Shown here piece after piece: positions 31,581-44,506 of a stretch of 64,000 nt of DNA; positions within the stretch are counted from its first letter, which is position 1; every line of letters begins with the position of its first letter. The stretch covers positions 140,282 through 204,281 of the forward strand of contig JAJEKB010000414.1 of assembly GCA_022393335.1 (NCBI GenBank), read 5' to 3'. The notes below the pieces were generated by a model that worked only from the letters and a program-made list of their open reading frames with translations, was not told where the DNA came from and made no database searches. The position numbers and the translations under genes are program-made. This DNA comes from Macrotrachela quadricornifera. Taxonomy: Eukaryota; Rotifera; Eurotatoria; Philodinida; Philodinidae.

Positions 31581-34500
31581 CTAATCACTATCATAACTTT
31601 TCTTGTTTGATGATATGGACATATCTTTAATTTTTTGTCTTGTTGATGATTGTGATGATGGTCGAATAGCACGATGTGCTTTGGGTGGTGATAGTCCTTT
31701 ATTTCGATATTCAATTAATTCTCTTGCATATGTTCGAATAGCATGTCGTTCATTTTGACTACGTAAAGTTTCAATCCAATAATCTTTACATGATCGAAGA
31801 CAATTTGGTAATGTATTTTCTATAATACTTTCATATAATATTTTTTCAAGAAAAGGAAATTTAAGATATTCATAATCAAATTCACCCAAACATTTTAAAA
31901 TACGCTATAAAAAATATAAAAAAATATATAATTAAAATTTAGTATTGGTAAACATACGGTAATACGTAAATAATTATGTGATGATGTATTAAGATTTCGA
32001 AAACGAGCTTTATAAGAATCATCAGGCAAACGACGTATTTCACCTGTTTTTTCATTCACTAATTCAAAGCCATAAAAATCAAGCCTAAACAAATATAAAG
32101 TGACGAAACAAAGACGGTTTAAAAATAAATAAAATACTATCGTATTTATCATGCTTTTCGTTAACATTGCAAGCAATCTTTCTCTTTGTTAAAATATCAT
32201 CTGAGAGAATGAAGTGTATCCAATAGAATATATCAATCCATTTTGAAAAATCATCACATTTAAGTACTTTAAACATCCAAATCTCGAAATCTCTATAGTT
32301 TTCATTAAGAAATTGAATCGTTTGTAGTTTTTTTAAATATAAATTTAATATTAAAGGAAATGGTTGAAAAAAGCATTAATCAAATCTGGTTTTTTTTCAC
32401 TGGGTATAATAAATTTTTCATTCATAGTGATATCGATTGCTTTCACTACTTCGATCATTTATGAAAACATTTGAGGCGTCCTATTTATGAATGCCATCAA
32501 AGTTGATAGAATGCAGAATTCTCTACAAAATGATATGCATTGAAACTATCAAGCGCGTAAATCTAAGATGGATTCAATCAAATGTTTTAGAGAATTATAT
32601 TATTTCTAACGAAAACAATGAACTTAAAGTTGAAAGAGAAGGTCTTTCTGATGGATATAGAAAAACCTATTATATTCATTTTAGATTTATGTTTCGATAC
32701 GTCATTTTGTAGAGAATTTTGCGTTCTGTTAGGCTCAGCAAAATTCATAATTATAGTATCTCAAAAAATGTCATAACTAGTATAAATAGTAAAACTGATC
32801 GATATCACTATAAATGAAAAATTTATCAAAGGCAGTGGAAAGGATTTTGAACAAAACTCAACATATATTACTTGATGTGTTTTGTTTTTGTGCTCTTTTC
32901 AATCATGTATTATAAAACTGCAAATAATCTAAGTTTGCGAAAAATATAGAGGCAATCCTAAAGATTTCGAGATTTAAATGTTTAAAGCAATTTAAGGTGA
33001 TGATTTGTGAAAATAGATTAACATATTATATCAAATACACTCTGCTCTTTCAAATGATGTCTTTACAAAGAGAATTATTGCTTGTTATATTGAAGAAAAA
33101 CATAACAAACATGGTGATACTTTATTTATTCTTAAACTTTTCTCTATCGTTGGTGAATAGTAAAACATCAATAAAATTCATTGTTTGTACTTACATAAGT
33201 TCATAAGATTTCAATATACGTTCTAATGCTGTTTTATCTTTTTTAATTTTTTCAATTTCATGTTTTTGTAATGGTTCAGCAGACCAATTAAGACCTTGTT
33301 CTTGTAATGGAAATAACCATTGAATATATCCATGATGAATTTCTAATCTTCTGTAATCACCAAACCATTTCTTATGTATATTATCAATATAATCACCATC
33401 TGGATGAGAAGGTATTTTATTTGTATAAAAATCATAATTATCCTTTACTCGTGAATTTGATCGAGCGTTTGGATAATTATTACGATATTCAGCTATATCA
33501 CGTTGAGCCCATGAAGAAAAACGTGAATCATCATCGGAATCATCAAAACTAGTGCGAAGTTTAGATAAAGAAGCCAATGATCGTGTGATAGGACCAGATC
33601 GACGTTGATCAGGATCATTCTCATTATCTTCATCATCAGTTAGGGATTGTTCAAAAGTGTTTGAGTTTGGTCCCGTATTAGAATCAATATCCATTTTTGC
33701 TCTCTGAAGATAGAAACGATTGACTTTACAAGAAATAGTGTTTAATTCACTAACCTTTGGTGATTGATTGTTAGAGTTTGAAGAAGTTTTATCATTTTTA
33801 TTCTCAGTTGAAAAATAGTTATCAATTTTTTGTTGTCCAGACTTTGGTCGTTTTACCTCATCTAAATCAATAAATTAAATGAATTATAATAAACAAAGAA
33901 TTAATTGTTTATTTTCACAACTAATAACAGTACCAGAATCCTTGGACGATGTACAACCTAAAACAAAGAAAAAAAAGTAGATCATAAATATGACGAAAAT
34001 GTTTGCAACAAATTTAAAATACAAAACAATGGACCAAAAAAATAGTCACACAGTCGATCTAAGCGTGAAAGAACTATAGTTTATCATCTTGTCCTTTTTA
34101 ATATTTCAATAAAAGGAATTCGAATAAAGCTGAAATGTTCACAGATTGTATAATTCAGATTCATTTATACATGCATTAAATTTCAAGTTTTTGTACTTAT
34201 TTTACGACTGAAATATTAGTACATGAAGAAATTAATAAAGATCAACTGAAATTTTGAGTATTATTTAAAGAATTTAGTAACATAGCTCAACTATAACTAT
34301 GATGAAAAAACTTTCTCCAAAAACAGTACTATCTGTTATTTGAAGATAGGAAGAGTTTTTTCCTAAATTCTTTTTTGTGATATATTTAAGATAATGCAAC
34401 TAATTTTCCAAATATGATATCATACATCATAAGTATTTTAAAATGAGCTTAGTTTTACAATACTGTCTGTTATCATTCTATTCATTTTTCTGCATGAAAT

Positions 34501-35525
34501 TTTCGTGAACTAAACGTATTCTTAATGTTCTAGATTTCAAGAAACTTCATCACACTATGAGTAGAGTTTCTACTGTCTTCTCCTTCATATGCATAAAAAG
34601 AAATTTTACGCATATGTAAGGGTGATTTTATACGCAGGAAAAAGTGTTACGATGAAATCATGTTTCCAACAATGATAAAATTTCTATTAATATACCTAAA
34701 GATCATTTGTTAAAACAAACAATTCAATATTATATGTGAAAAAGTAATGAAGAAAAATCATTTCATCGAAAATGCAAAGACTTACATTTGAAAGCAGCAC
34801 AAAACAAATATATAAACTGAACTTTATAGTTACTGCTTTATATTCTACCATTTCTTTCAAATCATAAACTTACAGAAACATATTTTTTCAAAATATTGTA
34901 AACAAGGACCTAATCATTCGATAGTGATTCCATCATGATCTTCTTTAATTCATGTGAAAGGTTTCGAAAAAGAAGAGACATATCTATCCGAAAATAAGAA
35001 TCTATAGTAAATATGGATTTGTCATGCTATTGGAATACATGTCTTTTATTGCATTTAAATACTTAAGAAGATTTGTTACTATATAAATAAAAAAAATACA
35101 TTTTTGTACGTTATTGAGAATATTCTACACAACATCTAAATTAGCTTCGTTTAACTAAGTATATCAACTTGTAATTATGTTTTGTATTTATAGAAAATAT
35201 TTGATATATTTTAAATAGAAATTAAAATCTAAAAAATTTAAACTTATTAATAAATTAAAAAATCAACTTATTCTTTTATATATAAACATATAAGCTACAG
35301 ATGATTGTATTGACAAATACAAACGAATAAAGAAGTATTACAAGGCATACCCATTTCTTCTTTTGTTATCACTAAATATCTTTTGAAAAATTAAAAATAG
35401 CTGTATATTGTATTAATAAACAAACCTTCAGATATTATTGGTTCTTCTGGTATTGACTGTTTTTTTCCACCAGGGCAAGAATCTACACTTCCTTTGTCTT
35501 CTTTATCAATGCTCGATGTATTCAT
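31581..35525 (-). CDS. OGFR-like: OGFr-domain protein (opioid growth factor receptor-like) with N-terminal PIP box
   Basis: Six exons on the minus strand (35525-35426, 33957-33934, 33861-33755, 33703-33195, 32084-31958, 31904-31581) join to 396 aa. The second exon is only 24 nt. The OGFr_N domain covers about residues 145-355: IHKKWFGDYRRLEIHHGYIQ, IQWLFPLQEQGLNWSAEPL, YELMLDFYGFEL, NLNTSSHNYLRITRILKCLG. In vertebrates OGFr is a perinuclear and nuclear protein that binds met-enkephalin and restrains growth (family knowledge). The N-terminus is acidic and disordered, with basic clusters (VKRPK, PKRAK). Residues 51-58, QQKIDNYF, fit the PCNA-interacting PIP-box consensus exactly. The C-terminal repeats of mammalian OGFr are absent. 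Two introns are long (1468 and 1110 nt); the latter is a giant inverted repeat. Confidence 0.92.
32118..33136. repeat. About 1.0-kb imperfect inverted repeat filling an OGFr intron
   Basis: Successive left-arm segments have reverse-complement partners in mirrored order around a centre near 32620. TTTAAAAATAAAT 32118-32130 pairs with 33124-33136; AAATCTCGAAATCT 32279-32292 with 32962-32975; ATAGTGATATCGAT 32424-32437 with 32798-32811; TCTCTACAAAATG at the end of 32507-32532 with 32703-32728. The midpoints agree to about 10 bp. Arms are diverged with small indels. The intron is 32085-33194, so nearly all of it is repeat. Confidence 0.85.
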
Positions 35526-35952
35526 AATACTATCTAAATTCACATGGACTACCAAATTATTTATCTAGAAAATATATTTAATTTTTAAATATCGATACTA
35601 TATTTATAAATATCTATAATATTTTAATGAAAAATAATCTGAAAGACAATACAATAATTTATATATAGAATAAAATATTTATAAATATTGAAAATTTGAA
35701 TCATATCAATTAATTATATTATTGAAAAACAAATATGATCTTTAATAGAATATTATATAAAAATGGTACTTAACAGATATATTTCTTTTTTTGTTTCGTA
35801 TGATCATAATCATACATTAAATCTAAATCAAACAAGAAATGTATAAATAATCAATTAAAAAAAACTAAAAAGTGTAGCATCTATATTTTTAAATAAGATA
35901 AAAAAAAACTACCAAACAAGTTTTTCTTTTTTTGAAATATAATTTTATATTT
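35526..35952. other. Interval between NIT2 and the OGFr-like gene
   Basis: 427 bp of very AT-rich DNA between two genes on the same strand. It should hold the NIT2 3' UTR and the promoter of the OGFr-like gene. No distinct motif was recognised. Confidence 0.5.
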
Positions 35953-36798
35953 TTAATCTTCTTTTTTCTTTTCAGTTAAAGCATAAATATCATTTCTTTG
36001 TTGTGATAAATAAGGTAATTGTTTTCTTATTGTATTTAAATGTTCAATATCAATATCACCATAAATAATTTCTTCCTTCGTTTCACATTTACTCATAATT
36101 GTTCCCCATGGATCAACTAATGTTGTATGTCCCCAAGATTTATAATCAGCTTGTTCATCATGTGCTGGACTTATACCAGCAACATACATTTGATTATCAA
36201 GTGCACGTGCACGTAATAATAATTCCCAATGTGCTGGTCCTGTTGTCATATTAAATGCTCCAGGATAAAGTAAAACATGACATTGACGACTTGTATATAA
36301 TGATGCTAATAATGGAAAACGAAGATCATAACAAATAGCAAGACCAACACGATATTTTTCATCAATATCAAATGTAAATAATTGTTCACCAGGTGATAAT
36401 GCATCACTTTCTTTAAATGTTATTTTACCTGGAATATCAATATCAAATAAATGTATTTTACGAAATTTTCCTAATAATTTTCCACTTGGATCAAATATAG
36501 TTGATGTATTATAAAGTTTATCACCATCACGTTCAGGTATTGAACCACCAACAAGATATATATTTGATTGACGTGCACATGTACTTAATGCTTGTATTGT
36601 TTCACCATTAGGTATTGTTTCAGCATATTGGGAAAAATATTTTACACCATATGGACTATTCCATATTTCAGGTAAAACAACAAGACGTGCACCAGTTTTT
36701 GCAGCTTGATGAATTAATTCACAAGCTCGAGTTATATTTTGTTGTTTTGATGATGAACTTAAAAATTGTATTAAAGCTATTTTTAATTTTGACCCCAT
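35953..36798 (-). CDS. NIT2: Omega-amidase NIT2 (nitrilase superfamily)
   Basis: Hydrolyses alpha-ketoglutaramate and alpha-ketosuccinamate to their 2-oxo acids plus ammonia (family knowledge). 281 aa from [12 protein letters not shown]; human NIT2 is 276. An in-frame ATG 36 nt further upstream (36834) exists, but the downstream start matches the family. The nitrilase catalytic residues are visible: Glu in [12 protein letters not shown], Lys in [12 protein letters not shown], Cys in [12 protein letters not shown]. The oxyanion-side segment [20 protein letters not shown] is also typical. The coding region has no intron, unlike its neighbours. It lies head to head with EDRF1 at a distance of 226 bp. 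Likely cytosolic; no targeting peptide seen. Confidence 0.96.
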   Translation of the reverse strand: MGSKLKIALIQFLSSSSKQQNITRACELIHQAAKTGARLVVLPEIWNSPYGVKYFSQYAETIPNGETIQALSTCARQSNIYLVGGSIPERDGDKLYNTSTIFDPSGKLLGKFRKIHLFDIDIPGKITFKESDALSPGEQLFTFDIDEKYRVGLAICYDLRFPLLASLYTSRQCHVLLYPGAFNMTTGPAHWELLLRARALDNQMYVAGISPAHDEQADYKSWGHTTLVDPWGTIMSKCETKEEIIYGDIDIEHLNTIRKQLPYLSQQRNDIYALTEKKKED

Positions 36799-37024
36799 GT
36801 TACTTTTGTCTTTAAAAATAAATATATTGATCAAAACAACAAAATTTCTTCAGTTTTTATTCGATATAATATAACTTGCGACATCTAGTCATTTAAATAA
36901 CTGGTTAAATTTTTGACGTGTACGATTTATATTGTATTCATCCATCCCTTCGAGAAGACAAACGAACAAAAATTTTTATTTACGAAATTTTTCCTTTTTT
37001 TTTGTGCACAACATTAATTGTATT
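36799..37024. promoter_or_regulatory. Putative shared NIT2/EDRF1 promoter
   Basis: 226 bp separate the start codons of two divergent genes, so both promoters and 5' UTRs must lie here or overlap the genes. The sequence is AT-rich, and no TATA element or initiator could be assigned with confidence. Bidirectional use is inferred from spacing only. Confidence 0.45.
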
Positions 37025-40000
37025 ATGACGGATCCTTCATCATCAAGTCTTGTTTCAATTAATTCACCATCAGCAGTACCTTATATTAAATGTAATTTTT
37101 TGGATAAAGATACAGGTAATTTTAAAAAATATTTTTCCCACCTATTTTCAATTAAATAAAATATTTATATAATTTTAAGATTTAAATGAAAAACCTGTAT
37201 GGAATAATGAAATTGCTTTATTACTTTCATATTGGCTTCAACAACGAGCAAATCATGACGATATATTTGGAAGGTAAAGAAATAAAATGATTCTGTTAGT
37301 AATCATTTATATGAAATTCTAAATGAAAATAGTGTACACAAAATTTTTTTTTTTATATATTTTACAATCACTGAGTAGACAATTAACAACAAGATAATAT
37401 AAAGATTATAGTTGTTGAAGTTTTATGATTAACTTGAATGAAATTTGTAGATTTAATAGGAATCAAAACGGTTTGTTGGAAACTGACAGCTGTTCAAATT
37501 TTGTCAATATCTTCTTACATAAAAGAATTATTTCTTCTAGAATTCGAAAGTTTTCACAAAACATACCCTATAGACTAATGAACCTAATAGAATTTTAAGA
37601 TATTAGCCTGATTGACTTCTGTTCAGATCATACTAAAGTTTCTGACATAGCTAAATTTTTTGATACTGGTCGATTCTAATTAGAAGTAATATTGTTAGTT
37701 TAAAATAATCTTATACATTTGTTAAAGTTCAAATTTTACTATAAATTCTAAGACGAATACTTATTACACACCCTAATTGGTACTATTTAATGCAAGTCTT
37801 GTCATATACAAAATTGGCATTTTTGTACAGTTTTTTAGTTCTCTATATTTTGATTTTCTATTTAATAAAAGACCTTATAATATTATCATTTTAAGCATAT
37901 TATTCATTCCAAACATGAAATTTTCTTTCTGTATATCTAATCAAGACTATTCCAACAAAGATCAATTATTTCTAATAATATATAATCCTAACATTTTCCA
38001 TAAAATTTCATTATTCTTTTTTAGTTTTCGTTCAGCAAATGCTCATACAGATAGTTTAGGTGAAGTTGATGTTATATCAGATGCTGAGGTATGTTATTTT
38101 TAAAATAAATTTTTATGTAAATTTTTTGTATTATTTATTATAGCATATTAAAAAATTACTTAAAGTTCCATTTAATAAACATAGTCAAATATCAATGATT
38201 GTACATCGTTTAGGACGAACAATACTTCTCGATGAATTTGATGTTCATTCACATTTATTACGTCTTGAAAAAGTTTGAAAAATAAAATATTTTAATTCTT
38301 CTATTATAAATATAATATTTTATTTAGAATGAATGGACATGGTTTCGAGATTTTTTTCTTGATACTATTTTACGAAATATATCTGTTAAACATTTTTATA
38401 AAAAAAATAAAACACGTGATGAACTTATACGAAAAGATCGTTTAGTTAAATTTTTATGTCAAAGGTATTTATTTTAATTAAATTTTTTTTTTGTTAAATA
38501 TTATTTTTCTTTTAGTGTTGAATTACCACAATTAACACGTTCAAATTCTAATAATGAAGAATCTCAATCACCAGAACCAACAACTAGAATAAATACAGCA
38601 GCACTTCTACAACAAATAAAAGATCTTGTTAATGCAAATAATAATAATAATAATAATCATGAAGATGATAATAAAAATACAAATTATACATCATCACCAT
38701 TTCAACGTACAGTTAATTGGACATTTGAAAATATGAAAATGTTAATTGGTTCAGATTTACCTATTTTTGGTGATGAACAACATCCAGCTGTTAGTCTTCG
38801 TTTAAGGTATTTGAACACTTTTTTGTAAAAAAAAAAGGAGAAAAGAGTTTCATCAAAGTTTTCGTTACTCTGAAAACATTATAGAACAAAAATACTTTCA
38901 TAGTGTACAGCTGCCTTGATACTTGTTTAATGTAATTTATATTAAAAAAAAGATCTGTCAGTAGCTCAAATGAAAGATGATATCAAGAATCTTATAAATC
39001 TGATATATCGTAATTCTCTACAGTAGCTGAGAATAATAGTGAAGTTATCAGTCCCTTGTTATTTTTAGGATCGATACAAGTCGAAAAACGTTCATAAATA
39101 TACAAAATTTTCGAAAGCATTCAAAAATTAATTTTATTTTGTTCTTGAGATATTATTGTTTGATGAAATTATGAGTAAAATATTAGAATTAAGTCCTCTC
39201 ATCTTATGGAAACACTATTAATCAGTAAAAAAATATTACAATCACCATTGATATAATCCATTTTGTACAGAAACCTAGTGTAGATTTTTTCCTATTCGTA
39301 ACAATTAATTTTAATAAAAATTAATCTTTAGAGATATGAATAAACCAATTAATGTTTTAACTGGTATTGATTGTTGGCTTGATAATTTAATGTGCAATGT
39401 TCCTGAATTAGCAATGTGTTATCATGTTGATGGAATTGTTCAATCATATGAAGTAATTAAAACTGAAGATATACCTTATCGTGAAGGTTGTCAATTTCCT
39501 CCAAATGTTATTCGTGATTTAGCAACAAATCTTCTTTCATTTTTAAAAGCAAATGCAACAAAAGAAGGACATACATATTGGTTATTTAAAGGTAAAATTG
39601 TTCTAATTGTTATAAAACAAAAACGAACATTTGACATATTTTAGGTCCTGATGATGATATTGTTAAATTATATGATTTAACAAGTTTATGTGGAGCAGAT
39701 CGTGATGATAATCCATATACATTACCAGTTGCTACTTTACTTTATAAAATGGCACATAATATAATATTAAATTCTGATTATGAAACACGTTTAAAAGAAT
39801 CTGGTACAATACGTACATTACTTAAACATTGTTTAGATATGCTTGATCCAGAAAAATGTCCAGAATATTATTGTGCTGCTGCATATATGATGTCTGATCT
39901 TTTTATCGATGAAAATATAAATGAAAATAGTTGGAAATTTAATGAAAATGATTTATCAAATTCAGAATCACTTCAAGATGATAATGTATAATATTTTGAT

Positions 40001-43000
40001 GAAAAAAAAAAACTTTCTTCTTATTTACTTTTTTTTTGCTTAGTTATTATTTGAAAATGAAGATGAATCAGTTACATTTGCTTGTGTTGACATAAAAACA
40101 CTTGTACAATCTCAACAACATCGTTTTCGTAAAAATCTCGATGTATTACGTTTTAGTCCTATTCACAATAATATTGATGGACGAGCTCGAGAAGCATTAA
40201 AATATTTAGTTGCAGTAAGATTTAAAAAAAAAAAAAGAAAATATTTTCTCTAAATTTTTTGTTTTATTTTTAAAGGCATTACGTAGTAATGCAATTCATC
40301 GTCGTACACAAAATAATACAACTAATGAACAAGAACAAACAATAAATGATAATAATCAAAAATCAAAAATTATTGTTCCATTACCTTATCAAACAACACG
40401 AAATTGTACAAAATTTTTAATTGATAATAAAAATCATTTAACAAATGATCGACGTTTAAAAGCAATTATTTTACATAAAGCATCATTAGCTTATTTTTGT
40501 CTTGTTAATCGATGTGAACAAGATAAAAATTATGGTTCTTGTTTACGTTATCTTCGATTAGCACTTCATTGTTATAGTAAGAATTTATTTTATTTATTAA
40601 TTTTTCTTTTTCATGAAAATTTTTAGGTGCCGAACTAAAAGTTCAATCAATAGAACAAAATATTAGTAATATAGAATGTAAAAAATTATTATCATATATA
40701 ATGAGTATTGCTGGAGATTGTCGTTTAATGATATCACATATAATTTCAACAGAAGATATAGAAAAATTTCGTGAACAATATCAAATAATGAATGAAACTG
40801 ATCTTGAAATTCAAAATGTTATTGATGAAATTGGAATAGATGAAAATTCTTCAGGTATATTGAGTTATGAATAACCTCTCATATTTCAATGCATTTATAC
40901 GTGATAATGACGTTCTATCCATTTCTCTATATTATCTATTTAAGGTAATTGTTTTATGTAAACAAATCTAATCTTCAAGAATATGTACAAAGTTATTAGC
41001 ACATTAATTAAACTATTAATAATTTCTGGATATTAAATTGAGTGTATAATGTAGAATTTGGCTGTAGGTCTGGATGCTGTCAGAAAGATAGAGTTTGGTA
41101 GTTTCAAAAAATCGGAACTAAGAAACGAATAGAGATTGGAATCGTGAAACAATCTAGGAAAATATATAGCGTCTTTAATCTAAATAATTCTATGGTGAGA
41201 TTTCTCAACATATATATTTAAAAATTTCATATCTGTCTGTTCACTAACGTTTTTGCTTATACATGGCATTTTGAGAACCAAACTAGAATCGCCTTTTCTC
41301 ATTTTTAGCAACCAAAACTAAAGCTGACAATGTGGTTTCGAGTCATTGAGCTATATACGAAAGCTGACATTCACATTTATATTCTTAACTATTAAATCGT
41401 TTTAAATTAATTACTGAGTACAAAATACTAATCAATTAAATACTTTTCATTATTTTCATATATCATGAGAAGTTGTATTCTTTTAACACGTTCGTACGAT
41501 ATTCTTTCGCAGTAGATAATAGATATTGAAATTATCTATTTGGTCATTTGCCCTGTTAAATTATTGTATCTACTGATTTATCTAGTCTATTTCGAATACA
41601 TTTCAAAACTAAGTGTCTAGAAATCTAGTTCAATGTCGAGCTTTAATGTCATTTCTTGTCGTTGAAATTTTTTAATAATATGATTTTATAGATTGTGTAA
41701 AAAATCATGAAAGAGACTGATAGGACTAGTTTATGATGATATTTCTTCATGTATTTTTACCAATTTTCCCATTAGTCTTTGCTCATATTATATCAAAATG
41801 TGGTTGAAAATACCTTTGTTTTTTCGCTATAAAATCATCATATATTTTCATAAATTCATTTGCAAAAATAGACTAGTGGAATAATGAAAAATTTGCCAAT
41901 TTTAAAGCGAAAAATAAAGGTAATTTCAATTATATTATTTACTGTAAAGAGATGGATAAAATGTTGTTTATCTGTATAAATAAACTGAAATGTGAGAATT
42001 TTTTGTTTAGCCTATATACATTTGTTTTTTTATTTTTCTATTAAAGAATTTTCTTGGGTATATGAATTAACACCAGTTATTGAACGTAATCTATTTGCTA
42101 GTGCACATGCTTATGAATTTGCAATTAATGTTGTTCGAAATCTTGGTGATGATGAAAAAGAACGTCTTCATTTATTAATAAAACGTTTAGGTAATGTTAG
42201 AAATGAAATGGGCGTCTTTTGGATGAATAAATGTGCTCAAGCAATTCAAAATTCTAATCAAGAATCATCGAAAGTAAAATTTTAAAAAAATTTTTTTTTG
42301 TTAATTTTAAAATTTAATTTTCTCTTAGGAAATCAAAGATTTTTTTCGAAAAAGTTTTGAAAATTTTGATGCTGGTATTCAAGCATTTGAAAAAATAAAT
42401 GATTTATCAAATAATGCATTATTACATTCAAATCTTGGACGTTTAATGAGATATTATGCACAATATTATGTACCTATAATAGATGGTATTCGACAAGAAT
42501 TTTCTCAACAAGAACGACAAAGTTATCATAAAGCATTTGATTATTATATTCGTGGATTAAAATTAGTTGAAAATCGTTCAGATTGTTTTGAAGTTTATCG
42601 AACATTATCATGGGAATTATCGAATAGTTATTTTGCTATGGCAACATCATTACAAGATCATGCACCATTGAGCACTATGTCTCAAGAAGATGTAAGCAAG
42701 AAATTTAAAAATTAATTAAATGATATTTACTAATATAACAACTAATTTTGAGAGGAATAAATAATCCTATTTTTATGATTAATGATAGATGCATGTTCAA
42801 ATTTTATATACATAAAATACATACGAATGGATTTGTAAATCTCGAGATTCATGACAAAAGAGTAAAGATTTCGTGTTTTCAACCATTGATGGATGTTAGG
42901 AAGAGCATTACGAACAGGAAATTCTGATTTTCGAAATGACTTCTCTGCTGATAGTACATTGCGAAGTCATAGTCCTACAACAGTTAAGACAGAAGAAAAT

Positions 43001-44321
43001 GTATAGTAATTTTTTTCTTTTTCCTATCTGTGAAAGAGTAAGTTTTTTTGTTTTGGTTGATGATGACGTGTTTTCTTTTATTTCTGTAATTAAAAGTCAT
43101 TTCAAATGCCAAAAGTAGAGCCAAGTTGAAGAAAACAAATGTACAATCAAAAACAAATACTCAAATATGATAATAACATCTGTTAGATACCTATATATAT
43201 TAGTAAATTTTATACGAAAAAAGAAATCAATCTTTCGCTATTATTATTGTTCATCAATGCTTACACTATTTTTGTCCATACTTTTCTCATCACTAAATTG
43301 ATCATCACCAAAAGTTCGAGTCTTGTCATTGTTGACGATAAACAAAATAATTCTTCATCGTCCGAGTCTACATCCGATCGGGCTTGGGCCCAAAAAAAAA
43401 CATGAGCTCGCAGGTCCCTACTCAAGACATGTCTTTATAGACATACATTTGAATATGTTTCTATCATTATTACCATTTCTTGATTATAGTGAAACTCATT
43501 GATCTCAAACCATATATATATATCTTTATTTTTTTTCAAGGTTGAAAAAGAAGTAATTGAATGTATGACACGTGCATTAAAATATCTTGATGTAGAACTT
43601 AATTATCCATCATCGGATCGTTATTCATTAGCAAGATATCGTGCTGGTACAATTCATCATCGATTAGCTTCATTACTTCATAATGCATTTCGTACAGAAG
43701 TATGTTAAAAAAATTAATTTTATTTATTTTTCATTTATTTTGTTTTTCAAGGATAATAAAATTCGTCGAAAACATTTACGTTCATTATCTTCATTACATT
43801 ATGAAAAAGCATTAAAATTATTTTCACCACATGATAATCCATTAGAATATTTACGTCTTTTAGTTGAAGAAGTTGCTTTAGCTGATTTTGAACTTCAAAG
43901 TAAGTTTATGTTTATTTTTTTAAATAAAATATAAATTAATTTTTATTAAATAGATGCAACTGATAATTCATCACGTTTAAAATATTCTCAACAAGGTTTA
44001 CGTGCATCATTTCAATGTCAAGAAACAATTTATATTATTGATCAATATCGAATAAGTTCAAATCCAGATGATTATAATGATATGTTTGCACAAGAAGCAC
44101 AACGTCTTTTAGCTATATTAAATGGACGTATACAAACATTTTTAAAAGAAATTGTTAAAATATTAAAAATTACAAGTAGTAAAAAATTAGTTTATGAAGA
44201 TTATAAAGAAATGTATAGTATATCATTACGATTGAATGATTCATCGAACACATTTCCACGTGATTTATATGATGCAATTGAACGTTTAAAAAAGATCTAT
44301 GAAAAAAATACCAGTGACTAA
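37025..44321 (+). CDS. EDRF1: EDRF1 homologue
   Basis: Sixteen exons join in frame to 1123 aa (human EDRF1 is about 1240): 37025-37115, 37180-37273, 38025-38088, 38144-38272, 38328-38464, 38516-38806, 39332-39591, 39645-39985, 40044-40214, 40276-40576, 40627-40854, 42047-42273, 42329-42691, 43541-43699, 43752-43899, 43954-44321. The diagnostic block is FENMKMLIGSDLPIFG, then HPAVSLRLRDMNKPINVLTG, DCWLDNLMCNVPELAMCYH, EVIKTEDIPYREG and EGHTYWLFKG. The C-terminal half is helical with TPR-like segments (YHKAFDYYIRGLKLVEN; HLRSLSSLHYEKALKLF). In mammals it is linked to globin expression and copper/GATA1 regulation (family knowledge); its biochemical role is poorly defined. A run of eight asparagines lies in a poorly conserved linker near 38640. 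Five introns exceed 500 nt. Confidence 0.95.
41804..41929. repeat. Inverted repeat in a long EDRF1 intron
   Basis: TTGAAAATACCTTTGTTTTT and the following CGCTATAAAAT (41804-41835) have a reverse-complement partner at 41899-41929, with about three substitutions and one indel, around a 63-nt loop. It lies inside the 1192-nt intron 40855-42046. Confidence 0.7.
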
Positions 44322-44506
44322 AAAAAAAAAAAGAAAAAAGCTTTGTTCTTTTTTTTGTCTTTGATTTAGTATTTTTTTTTTTGACGTAATTACTTTTGTT
44401 AAACTCGAGGATTATGATCTATTTACAGATAATATAATGAAAAAATATTAAATGATAGTAAAAAAAAAATAAAAAGAAAAGATATGTTAATTAATCAATA
44501 TTAAAT

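Noticed and set aside
34589..34617. Hairpin CATATGCATAAAAA/TTTTACGCATATG in an OGFr intron
   Set aside because: Short and imperfect in AT-rich DNA; not distinguishable from chance.
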